Positions 34,507 through 41,719 of a DNA stretch of 64,000 nucleotides are shown here, one piece after another. The DNA is from an uncultured Lachnospiraceae bacterium (GTDB lineage Bacteria > Bacillota > Clostridia > Lachnospirales > Lachnospiraceae). Positions within the stretch are counted from its first letter, which is position 1; each line of letters begins with the position of its first letter. Made by a program: the position numbers and the translations under genes. Under the pieces are notes generated by a model. It saw nothing but the letters and a program-made list of their open reading frames with translations, was not told the origin of the DNA and made no database searches. Location: contig CAJUEW010000003.1 in assembly GCA_910585465.1 (NCBI GenBank), forward strand, positions 124,001 through 188,000, given 5' to 3'.

Positions 34507-34531
34507 AGATTATTAAAATCTGCGACAGAAG
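34507..34531 (-). repeat. Left inverted repeat of the invertible segment (25 bp)
   Basis: The 25 bases from 34507 (AGATTATTAA...) to 34531 (...CGACAGAAG) are the exact reverse complement of 35938-35962. The match stops abruptly on both sides. Each copy contains short internal AGATT/AATCT arms, like recombinase core sites. Confidence 0.95.
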
Positions 34532-34559
34532 CCGGATATCCTCTGTATCAGGACTTTCT

Positions 34560-35696
34560 CTAGCCTGCCCAACCATAAATCTGACCATAAAACGTAGATA
34601 GAATATCAATGTGTTTCCGCTTGGTATTCATGGTCGGATGCACATAGCGATTCAGAGTGATTCCTACATCAGAATGCCCCAGCATTTCACTGAGGCTCTT
34701 AACATCGGTACCTTCCTCAATGCAGTTTGTGGCAAAGGTATGGCGGAGAATATGAAAATTCTTATCCGACAGCCCGGCTTCTTTAAGGATTTTCTTAAAA
34801 TGCCGCTGCATTTTTCTGGGGTCCATGGACGTATCTCCGCCAAAGATATATTTCTTATTGTTTCTGAAATGAGAGAGTATTTTAAGAACGGCAGCGGACA
34901 ATGGGATCTCACGTCTGGAATAGCTGCTTTTCGGAGCTGTTTCGAGCAAGGCTGTCTTTTTATTCTGATTTTTCACAGGCAGCCGCTGTACGGTCCGGTT
35001 TACGGTCAGAATCTGGTTTTCCCAGTCAATATCCGACCATCTCAGGGCACATAGTTCTCCTAACCGGAGTCCTGTGTACAGGCATAAAATTACAGCCATT
35101 TTAAAAGAATCTGTATTCTGATACAGAACAGGGAACAGCTTGGCCTGCTCCTTCCTGGTAAGCGCCGTCACAGTTTTGTTTGGCATTCTGGATGCCGGCT
35201 TTTTCAGAATTGGCACTGATAAAACATAGCGTCTGGAGGCAAATTTCAGGCTCTGATTCAATACACAATAAATACTCTTTAAAAGGCTGTCAGATAAAGA
35301 GTCCGAAAGCTTCCCGGTTACGGCTGCTTCGGTAATTTCAGATAAAAAAACATCGCGGAAAGTACCTTTTAAATGATTCTGGTAAACCACGCTGTACTTC
35401 ACGTAGGTTGACGGTTTCTTCGTCTGTCTGACCATCTCCAGCCATTCCTCTGTGATATCTGTAAACAGAATACCATTTTCCATACATAGGCCGTGAAATG
35501 GAATCTGACCAGACTCTTTTTGCAGTGGTTTTCCACTGAAATTTCTTTGAATGGCCAGCTTTTCTTTGACTTCCTTATAACTTCTGCCGTAGACAGAACG
35601 ATAGATACACTTTTCCTTTTCTTTATGATAATCCCGGTATCTTCCCTCCCATCGTCCGTCCTTTCTTTTCCTTATATTTTCCCCATGTCTGGCCAT
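34560..35696 (-). CDS. Tyrosine recombinase (integrase family)
   Basis: The 378-residue protein has an N-terminal DNA-binding domain (RKRKDGRWEGRYRDY), a SAM-like core-binding domain and a C-terminal catalytic domain. All active-site residues are visible: Arg near 211 in TGLRLGELCALRW, Lys in ETAPKSSYSRREIPLS, His and Arg near 315-318 in HILRHTFATN, His near 341 in LGHSDV and Tyr near 350 in NRYVH. AAGGAGGAAC precedes its ATG. It ends 29 bases inside the left 25-bp repeat. Its probable job is inversion of the segment that carries it. Confidence 0.93.
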   Translation of the reverse strand: MARHGENIRKRKDGRWEGRYRDYHKEKEKCIYRSVYGRSYKEVKEKLAIQRNFSGKPLQKESGQIPFHGLCMENGILFTDITEEWLEMVRQTKKPSTYVKYSVVYQNHLKGTFRDVFLSEITEAAVTGKLSDSLSDSLLKSIYCVLNQSLKFASRRYVLSVPILKKPASRMPNKTVTALTRKEQAKLFPVLYQNTDSFKMAVILCLYTGLRLGELCALRWSDIDWENQILTVNRTVQRLPVKNQNKKTALLETAPKSSYSRREIPLSAAVLKILSHFRNNKKYIFGGDTSMDPRKMQRHFKKILKEAGLSDKNFHILRHTFATNCIEEGTDVKSLSEMLGHSDVGITLNRYVHPTMNTKRKHIDILSTFYGQIYGWAG

Positions 35697-35937
35697 AACA
35701 GTTCCTCCTTCTTTTTTTCTGGATTTTGACCATAAATCTGACCCCGAAAATACTGCGGAACAGTATTTTAGCCCTATCGCTTCCCAATAAATTCAGCGGG
35801 GATTGGAGCAGGTCACAGCTGGATAAAAAAACATTTGGCAATTCTGCTTAATTTGTGATACAATTATGCCGATAAAATATAGAAAAGAAAAGAATTTTTG
35901 AATATTTCTATATTTTTAGAATTGAAATTTTCCTTTT
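35697..35937. other. Regulatory region between the recombinase and the right repeat
   Basis: The region holds the outward promoter, a perfect hairpin (AAAATACTG 35747-35755 with CAGTATTTT 35761-35769), and 15 bases (35729-35743) identical and in the same orientation to the recombinase 3' end at 34572-34586. The last point suggests the tail of a former second recombinase gene. Imperfect AG/CT-rich arms at 35881-35942 could fold next to the right repeat. Confidence 0.6.
35835..35864 (+). promoter_or_regulatory. Invertible promoter facing the TnpB-like gene
   Basis: TTGGCA (35835-35840), an 18-bp spacer with TGA immediately before TACAAT (35859-35864), forms a good extended -10 promoter on the plus strand. 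It lies inside the inverted repeats, so its direction depends on the segment orientation. The transcript would cross the right repeat and enter the TnpB-like gene. Confidence 0.7.
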
Positions 35938-35962
35938 CTTCTGTCGCAGATTTTAATAATCT
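35938..35962 (+). repeat. Right inverted repeat of the invertible segment (25 bp)
   Basis: It is the exact reverse complement of 34507-34531. The first ATG of the TnpB-like frame starts at the very next base, 35963. Confidence 0.95.
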
Positions 35963-36016
35963 ATGGCAGGCAAGTCTGCTATCTCTTTATTGACAGCCGT
36001 ATATGGTGAGAAAACA

Positions 36017-37408
36017 ATGACAACTGACAAAATATGCAAGACGATACATCAGTATAGCGCGGTTCCGCTTCCGCGGGAGGATATGCAGAAGCTTCTGGAG
36101 ATAGCAGAGGATTACGGCAGGGTAAAAAACTATGTATACCAGAGGTATGGCGGCATTAAGGGGCTGCCGAAATTGTATCCCGGTTATACGGTACAGAACG
36201 AGATGACAGAAAGCGGTCTGCGTATGGAACTGGAGCTGCCGTCCGTATATTTTTATCTTGCTGTTTTTGATGCGCTGGGAGACATTAAAACCCAGTGGGC
36301 TCATACAAAAAAACGAGTGCTGGAGGCTGTAAGAGAAAATCCGAGGTTTACGGCCCAGGACAGGCATTACCTTCGTTTTGCCGTTAAGGTCAGCGGCTGC
36401 TTTGAAGCCATTCTTAACGGGAAGGAGCCGGCTATACCGGAGGCCATGCAGCCACAGTATGAAAATATTATAAATGTGGTGGATGTGGAAAACCTGAACC
36501 GGTATCTGTGCAGGCAGGTCCGGAAGAAAATGAGCACTCTGCATACAGATAAGGCGGACGGATTTGCTGTTTCTAAAAAGGCATACCGATACGGAAGCAG
36601 CGGAGAGAAGCATGGGATCTTCTTTTCTACCAAAGAAAAGAGAAAACGGATCTTTGTGCCGCTGACAGATGAGAACGAATATGAGAAACAGCTTTATGTC
36701 AAGCTCAGGCCGGAGGACGGAGAGGTTGAGATCTGCGTTCCCATGGAGATAAAGGCCAGAATGCATAAGGATTATCAGAATGAAATCGGACTCTCCATAG
36801 GCATATGGCAGATGCTTACCACAGAAAGCGGACATATATACGGAGCAGACCTTGGAGAATTTCATAAAGAACTGGCAGAGTTTATAAGCGCCGGACGGAG
36901 AACCTACAGCCGGGAAAAGGAAAATAATCCCGGAAGGAAGAAGTACCGGAAACAGAAGGAAAGACTTACTGCAAAACTGGAGACCTATGTAAACCAGGAA
37001 ATTAATCGGATGCTGAAGGAAGAAAAGCCGGGAGTCATATATATTCCAAAGCTTCCCCAGGCCTTTTGCCGAAAGAACTTATACGGGAAGGGCTACGGGA
37101 AAATCAACTATTCCAGCACTATTTGGAAAAGGGGTTATATCAGGGAAAGGCTGGAGCTGAAATGCCAGGAAAATCATATCAGGCTGATTTATGTGCTGGG
37201 CAAGGACATCAGCAGAGAATGCAGCAGTTGCGGCTCCATAGGTGTATGTGAGAAAGACAGGTACCGTTGTTCATGCTGCGGGTATGAGGCGGACAGAAAA
37301 GTAAATGCAGCTAAAAATGCATTTAAAAGAGGAAAATTGGAAAATGAGATGAAAGCCGGCCAGGAAGGTTCAGCGGAAAATTTGTCAGACTGCGGGGAGA
37401 TGGATTAG
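36017..37408 (+). CDS. Nuclease-dead TnpB-like (RuvC/zinc-finger) protein
   Basis: About 463 residues. The C-terminal half follows the TnpB/Cas12 order, but the catalytic acids are replaced. RuvC-I reads IGLSIGIWQMLTTESG with Ser260 where TnpB has Asp. RuvC-II reads VIYIPKLPQ with Pro344 where TnpB has Glu. RuvC-III reads YEADRKVNAAKNAF with Lys428 where TnpB has the Asp of DxNAA. The arginine-rich bridge-like part WKRGYIRERLELKCQE and the zinc finger C402xxC405, C418xxC421 are intact. The N-terminal 230 residues are a distinct helical recognition-type domain. This pattern matches RNA-guided repressors derived from TnpB (TldR type). GGTGAG favours ATG 36017; the frame is open from 35963. No tnpA or IS ends are seen. 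Confidence 0.8.
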   Translation: MTTDKICKTIHQYSAVPLPREDMQKLLEIAEDYGRVKNYVYQRYGGIKGLPKLYPGYTVQNEMTESGLRMELELPSVYFYLAVFDALGDIKTQWAHTKKRVLEAVRENPRFTAQDRHYLRFAVKVSGCFEAILNGKEPAIPEAMQPQYENIINVVDVENLNRYLCRQVRKKMSTLHTDKADGFAVSKKAYRYGSSGEKHGIFFSTKEKRKRIFVPLTDENEYEKQLYVKLRPEDGEVEICVPMEIKARMHKDYQNEIGLSIGIWQMLTTESGHIYGADLGEFHKELAEFISAGRRTYSREKENNPGRKKYRKQKERLTAKLETYVNQEINRMLKEEKPGVIYIPKLPQAFCRKNLYGKGYGKINYSSTIWKRGYIRERLELKCQENHIRLIYVLGKDISRECSSCGSIGVCEKDRYRCSCCGYEADRKVNAAKNAFKRGKLENEMKAGQEGSAENLSDCGEMD

Positions 37409-37769
37409 ATTTTCATCGGCAGAGCAGTCCCTGGTTAAATCGTTCATTCAGAAAATTTTGCAGATGAGTTCTGCTGCAGGGCAGGGCTTTACCAGAAAAT
37501 GGACTGCGAAAAATTCTATGATATAAATAAAAACAGAGAACGGCGTTAGAATAGCGGAAACGCAAATTGGGTACGCCAGGACCTCATGAACTGCCATTTT
37601 GTTTTTTGACAGGAGGGGAGATGTAGTGGGGAGCGAAGCCGGATTGAGAACTGATGCGCAATAAGGTATCAGATGCAGGTCCGACATTGCCGGAAACGGC
37701 AACCAATGTGCCTTATTATATAAAAGCAGGAGGAGAAGACGGCATAAGGATAAAAATTGGTGGAGAGAT
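37409..37769 (+). ncRNA. Structured noncoding stretch between the TnpB-like gene and the polysaccharide operon
   Basis: This 361-base stretch has no plausible gene but several strong RNA folds. Domain A (37424-37507) is closed by GCAGTCCCTGGT pairing with ACCAG plus GGACTGC (5-base bulge) and holds GCAGA-TGAGT-TCTGC at 37460-37474. Domain B (37542-37577) is closed by GGCGT/ACGCC over a GCG-GAAA-CGC hairpin. Domain C (37660-37717) is closed by AATAAGG/CCTTATT over TTGCCG-GAAA-CGGCAA. A TTGACA at 37606-37611 has no matching -10. The stretch could be the guide RNA of the TnpB-like protein, a regulatory leader of the operon, or both. Confidence 0.55.
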
Positions 37770-39119
37770 ATGATAAAAGTAATTACTTACGGAACCTTTG
37801 ATTTGTTTCATCAGGGGCATATAAAATTATTGGAGAGGGCAAAGGCACTGGGAGATTATCTCATTGTAGGTGTAACGACAGAGCATTTTGACGAAGCAAG
37901 AGGCAAGGTAAATGTAATCGATTCCTGTCTGGAGCGGGTGGATAATGTGCGTAAAACCGGTCTGGCGGATGAGATTATTATTGAGGACCATATAGACCAG
38001 AAAATGGAAGACATTCAAAAATACGGAATTGATATTTTTACGGTGGGCAGCGACTGGGAGGGAACCTTTGATTATCTTAAAACCCTGTGCAAGGTTGTAT
38101 ATCTGGAGAGAACTCCAAACATATCATCGACCATGCTTCGGAAAAATCACTTTAAAATTGTCAGAACAGGAATTATTGGTACGGGGCGCATAGCGCCTCG
38201 GTTTGTGGCAGAGGGAAAATATGTATCAGGCATGAATATTGTAAGCGCCTATAATCCGGAAAAGGAAAGCGGAAGCAGATTTGAAAAAAAATATGAGATT
38301 CCTGTCTGCAATGATGATTATGAGCTTTTTTTGGAAGGAGTGGACGCTGTATATATTGCATCCCCTAATGAAACCCATTATGAGTATGCAAAAGCGGCGA
38401 TTGCCGCAGGAAAGCATGTGCTGTGTGAGAATCCGGTGGCATTAAAGAAAAAGGATACGATGCAGCTTTTTTCTCTGGCCCGGGAACATGGAGTGGTGCT
38501 TCTGGAGGGAATTAAAACTGCTTACTGTCCGGGCTTCCAGCAGCTTATCAATACTGCCAGAGGCGGAAAAATCGGAGAGCTTAGAGACATTGAGGCCTGC
38601 TTCACAAGACTTGCGGATATTGGCTCCAGAGAACGGACAGACCGTTTTTTTGGCGGCGCTTTTCTGGAATATGCGGCATATACACTTTTGCCCATTTTTA
38701 AATTATATGGGACAAATTATCAGGATATCAGCATCCACAGCATTTATGATGAAAATGGAATTGATGTTTATACAAAAATAGAGCTGGTATACAAGCATGG
38801 ACTTGCCACTGCAAAATGCGGTGTGGGAGTGAAAACGGAAGGACAGCTTGTTATTGCCGGAACCCAGGGGTATATTCTGGCAGAATCTCCCTGGTGGCTG
38901 ACAAGAAAGTATCAGATTCGTTATGAAAATCCAAATGAAATAGAAACCTATGAGCCAAAGTTCCAGGGGGACGGCCTGCGTTATGAAATGAGTGAATTTG
39001 TCGCGAAAATTAATGGGATCGATAAAAACGGATATCTTCTTACAGAGGATGAAATACTCGCCATAGCGGAGATAACGGAACGATATTTAGAACAGAAACA
39101 GGAGCAGACAGGAAAATGA
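37770..39119 (+). CDS. Fusion: glycerol-3-phosphate-type cytidylyltransferase + Gfo/Idh/MocA oxidoreductase
   Basis: Residues 1-130 are a TagD-like cytidylyltransferase (ITYGTFDLFHQGHIKLLERAK with H14xGH17, and RTPNISSTMLR at 114-124). It would activate glycerol phosphate or a related polyol phosphate as a CDP derivative. From about residue 131 a Gfo/Idh/MocA NAD(P)-dependent oxidoreductase begins (RTGIIGTGRIAPRFVAEG, then CENPVALKK). The dehydrogenase half resembles the next gene, suggesting duplication. It is the first gene of the polysaccharide operon, with GGTGGAGAG before the ATG. The fusion suggests the oxidoreductase makes or uses the polyol substrate. Confidence 0.87.
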   Translation: MIKVITYGTFDLFHQGHIKLLERAKALGDYLIVGVTTEHFDEARGKVNVIDSCLERVDNVRKTGLADEIIIEDHIDQKMEDIQKYGIDIFTVGSDWEGTFDYLKTLCKVVYLERTPNISSTMLRKNHFKIVRTGIIGTGRIAPRFVAEGKYVSGMNIVSAYNPEKESGSRFEKKYEIPVCNDDYELFLEGVDAVYIASPNETHYEYAKAAIAAGKHVLCENPVALKKKDTMQLFSLAREHGVVLLEGIKTAYCPGFQQLINTARGGKIGELRDIEACFTRLADIGSRERTDRFFGGAFLEYAAYTLLPIFKLYGTNYQDISIHSIYDENGIDVYTKIELVYKHGLATAKCGVGVKTEGQLVIAGTQGYILAESPWWLTRKYQIRYENPNEIETYEPKFQGDGLRYEMSEFVAKINGIDKNGYLLTEDEILAIAEITERYLEQKQEQTGK

Positions 39120-40081
39120 GCGTTCGGCTGGGAATCATTGGAACGGGCCGGATTGCCAAACGTTTTGCAACGGACGGATGGCAAAATTCGGATGTGGAGA
39201 TTACTGCGGTATATAATCCAAGGCTGGAAAGTGCCGGTCGGTTTGCCGCAGAGCATGGGATAGACTGCCCGGTTAATAAATGGGAAACCTTTCTGGAACG
39301 GGTGGATGCGGCATATATAGCTGCGCCTTCCGGCACACATGGAGACTATATCAGAAAACTTTTGGCGGACGGAAAGCATGTGCTTTGCGAAAAACCGATG
39401 GTATTAAAAGAAGAAGAGGCCAGAGAGCTTTTTGCAGTTGCGGGGAAAAAAGGGCTGGTTCTTATGGAAGCAATCAAAACTGCCTACTGTCCCGGTTTTC
39501 GGGCGTTGCTGGAGACGGCGGAGGACGGGCGCATTGGAGAGGTGCGGGACGTAGAAGCAGCCTTTACAAAACTCACTGCCCGGAATTTACGGGAAATGAC
39601 AGACAAAGAATGCGGTGGGAGCCTGACGGAATTAGGCACCTACGGCTGTTTTGCTGTTTTGAAGCTTCTTGGCTGTGATTATGAGAAGATAAGCTTTTCC
39701 GTACAGCGGAATGAAGAAAAAATAGATGTTTTCACAAAGGTTTTATTTGAATATCCGGGAAAAGGAATCGCCGGTACTGCCAAAGCCGGATTAGGTGTGA
39801 AGACAGAAGGAGAACTGATTATTTCCGGCACAAAGGGGTATCTGATAGCCCGGGCTCCCTGGTGGCTGACAAGGCATTTTGAGGTGCGGTACGAGGATGC
39901 AGATAAAAAGGATGTATATGATTATCCCTTTGAGGGAAACGGCCTTCAATATGAATTGGGTACGTTTGTGGAAAGAATAAAAGGAATGCCGGAAAAAGGA
40001 CAGGTTACGTCCGGAGAAAGCATTGCGCTGGCAGGCATTATGGAGCAGTTTTTAAATAATGAAAGAAAATACAGAAAGTAA
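39116..40081 (+). CDS. Gfo/Idh/MocA-family oxidoreductase
   Basis: The 321-residue protein has a Rossmann start LGIIGTGRIAKRFATDG, the CEKPMVLKEEEA motif with the catalytic Lys, and TKAGLGVKTEGELIISGTKG. It is a clear paralogue of the C-terminal half of the preceding fusion protein: the segments ETHYEYA/THGDYI, IKTAYCPGF and SPWWLTR/APWWLTR coincide. It overlaps that gene by four bases (ATGA). It probably oxidises or reduces a sugar or polyol precursor. Confidence 0.9.
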   Translation: MSVRLGIIGTGRIAKRFATDGWQNSDVEITAVYNPRLESAGRFAAEHGIDCPVNKWETFLERVDAAYIAAPSGTHGDYIRKLLADGKHVLCEKPMVLKEEEARELFAVAGKKGLVLMEAIKTAYCPGFRALLETAEDGRIGEVRDVEAAFTKLTARNLREMTDKECGGSLTELGTYGCFAVLKLLGCDYEKISFSVQRNEEKIDVFTKVLFEYPGKGIAGTAKAGLGVKTEGELIISGTKGYLIARAPWWLTRHFEVRYEDADKKDVYDYPFEGNGLQYELGTFVERIKGMPEKGQVTSGESIALAGIMEQFLNNERKYRK

Positions 40082-40916
40082 GACAGGGAAAGATAAGTTT
40101 GTATATACTCCTGAGGTGATACGGAAAATTCAGCTAATCGAGCTGGAAATGCTCAGGGAGCTGGATCGAATCTGCAGGAAGCATCAAATTTCATATATTA
40201 TCGAGTCGGGAACATTGCTTGGCGCCGTGCGGCACGGCGGCTTTATTCCCTGGGATGATGACCTTGACGTGCGTATGCTGCGAAAAGAGTATGACAGATT
40301 CTGTGAAGTATGTCAGGAAGAGTTAAATTCTGATTATTTTCTTCAGACATACCGGACGGATCCGGGCTACCGCTGGGGATATGCCAGAATTTTAAAAAAC
40401 GGAACCGTATATAAGCGGAAGGGACAGCATAAAATGACAGCCCGCAACGGGGTATTTATTGATATATTTCCGGATGACAATTTGCCGGAAGGCCGCTTTT
40501 CAAACAAAATATGTACATGTATTTCCTGGCTGTGCAGGAAGCTTCTCTATTCCGAGGTGGGAGCGTTGAACAGAAAAAAATTTATAAGCTGGCTGGGATT
40601 TTCCTTTTTGAACCTGTTTCCGAAGGAGTGGGGGCATAAAGGAATGGAGTATATTGCGAAACGGTATCAGGGAACGGATACGGCCCGGGTAAGATGCTTT
40701 GCCTGGGGTTCTGAAGCGGAGGCTCTGGGAATTTTAAAAAAATGGCATACAGAAACGGAGAATATCCGGTTTGAAGGATTGACCGTTCCGGCGCCAAAAG
40801 ACAGGAATGGTTTTTTAATGCATTTCTTTGGGGAGGATTATATGACGCCGCCGCCAGAGGAAAAACGGGTGTTAGGACATCCGGCGGATTATATAGATTT
40901 TGGAGATGAAGGATAA
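40059..40916 (+). CDS. LicD-family phosphotransferase
   Basis: The 285-residue protein carries the LicD core SGTLLGAVRHGGFIPWDDDLDV (key residues R-H-G-G-F-I-P-W-D-D-D) and NGVFIDIFPDDNLP. LicD proteins transfer phosphocholine, or other phospho- and phosphono-alcohol groups, from CDP donors to glycans. With PEP mutase in the same operon, the group transferred here could be a phosphonate. It overlaps the preceding gene by 23 bases. Confidence 0.9.
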   Translation: MKENTESKTGKDKFVYTPEVIRKIQLIELEMLRELDRICRKHQISYIIESGTLLGAVRHGGFIPWDDDLDVRMLRKEYDRFCEVCQEELNSDYFLQTYRTDPGYRWGYARILKNGTVYKRKGQHKMTARNGVFIDIFPDDNLPEGRFSNKICTCISWLCRKLLYSEVGALNRKKFISWLGFSFLNLFPKEWGHKGMEYIAKRYQGTDTARVRCFAWGSEAEALGILKKWHTETENIRFEGLTVPAPKDRNGFLMHFFGEDYMTPPPEEKRVLGHPADYIDFGDEG

Positions 40917-40918
40917 AA

Positions 40919-41719
40919 GTGAACTTGGATGATTTTCATGGAAAAGAAATTGTAATATACGGAGCCGGGCATGTGGGGCGTAAATTTTTCCGGACTCTTC
41001 AGGCCCGCGGGATTGGAGCTCAGGTTTGCTGTTTTGCCGTGACAAAGCCGGTAAAAGAGGAATACGCGGAAGGGCTGCCCGTACGTTGTATAGATGAAAT
41101 TCCGGTTCATAAGGAAACACTGGTGTGTCTGGCGGTACATGAAGCTCTCCGGGAGGAAATGGAATGTCATATAAACCGGATTACAAAGCAGTATGTGTGG
41201 ATTTATCCGTATCTTTATAATTTCATGTTCGGGCAGCCGGAGAAGGTAAATGCGGATATAGAAATACCGGTTATTCTGCGGAATTACAGAGAAGATATGC
41301 GGCTGGCCATACGTTTGGCGGTAATTGAACAGCAGTTTGGAAAAAATCTGTTTGGATTTGAATACTACAAAAGGGCGCAGAAGATACATTGTACGGAATA
41401 TACTGCCGGACAGAGGCTTCGGAAGTTCTGTAAGCTGATAGAGGATTGGGAAAAGGAAGGCTACCGGAAAGAACATCTTCTTTTCCTGAATCAAAACTAT
41501 GAGATGATTGACGGGAACCACCGGTTATCGCTGGCAGTTTATCACAGACAGAAAACGATACGGTGTAATATTTATCCGACAAAAATTCCGGTGGAGGAAA
41601 TTCATGGACAGGGACCTAAGATGTCCCAGGAGATATTAATACAGCATGGCTTTCTGCAGGATGATATACATAAATTAAAAAAAATACAGGAAAGGTACCT
41701 GAGCTTTTATGAAATATAA
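40919..41719 (+). CDS. Rossmann-like domain fused to a ParB-like domain
   Basis: A GTG start at 40919 gives 266 residues. Residues 8-95 form a small Rossmann-like domain (IVIYGAGHVGRKFFRTLQ). The C-terminal part has NQNYEMIDGNHRLSLAVYHRQ, the ParB/sulfiredoxin-like motif (DGNHRL) seen in nucleotide-handling enzymes and in some polysaccharide loci. Exact reaction is unknown; kinase-like phosphorylation of a glycan precursor is possible because related folds hydrolyse CTP or ATP. It ends 11 bases inside the next gene. Confidence 0.6.
   Translation: MNLDDFHGKEIVIYGAGHVGRKFFRTLQARGIGAQVCCFAVTKPVKEEYAEGLPVRCIDEIPVHKETLVCLAVHEALREEMECHINRITKQYVWIYPYLYNFMFGQPEKVNADIEIPVILRNYREDMRLAIRLAVIEQQFGKNLFGFEYYKRAQKIHCTEYTAGQRLRKFCKLIEDWEKEGYRKEHLLFLNQNYEMIDGNHRLSLAVYHRQKTIRCNIYPTKIPVEEIHGQGPKMSQEILIQHGFLQDDIHKLKKIQERYLSFYEI

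Larger units (their letters stand above)
34507..35962. mobile_element. Putative invertible DNA segment with tyrosine recombinase and outward promoter
   Basis: Two perfect 25-bp inverted repeats bound 1,456 bases that contain one tyrosine recombinase gene and an outward-facing promoter. This is the architecture of a phase-variable promoter switch. In the orientation seen here, the promoter (35835-35864) faces the TnpB-like gene that starts directly after the right repeat. In the other orientation it would face left and meet the terminator at 34398-34432. No transposase, direct-repeat att sites or conjugation genes are present, so it is not a typical integrated element. Confidence 0.75.

Noticed and set aside
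34277..34516. 79-codon ORF left of the invertible segment
   Set aside because: It runs through a terminator hairpin and into the inverted repeat, with no ribosome site or domain.
34507..35962. Integrated conjugative element or prophage
   Set aside because: There is only an integrase. No excisionase, relaxase or phage genes are near, and the repeats are inverted, not direct as att sites would be.
36017..37408. Intact IS200/IS605 or IS607 element around the TnpB-like gene
   Set aside because: No tnpA of either type, no recognisable element ends, and the catalytic residues are replaced. The neighbouring recombinase is a tyrosine integrase inside its own inverted repeats.
37606..37611. TTGACA as a complete promoter of the polysaccharide operon
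   Set aside because: No -10-like sequence lies 16-19 bases downstream, so it was not called a promoter.
37409..37769. CRISPR array next to the Cas12-related protein
   Set aside because: No regularly spaced repeats are present; only individual hairpins were found.
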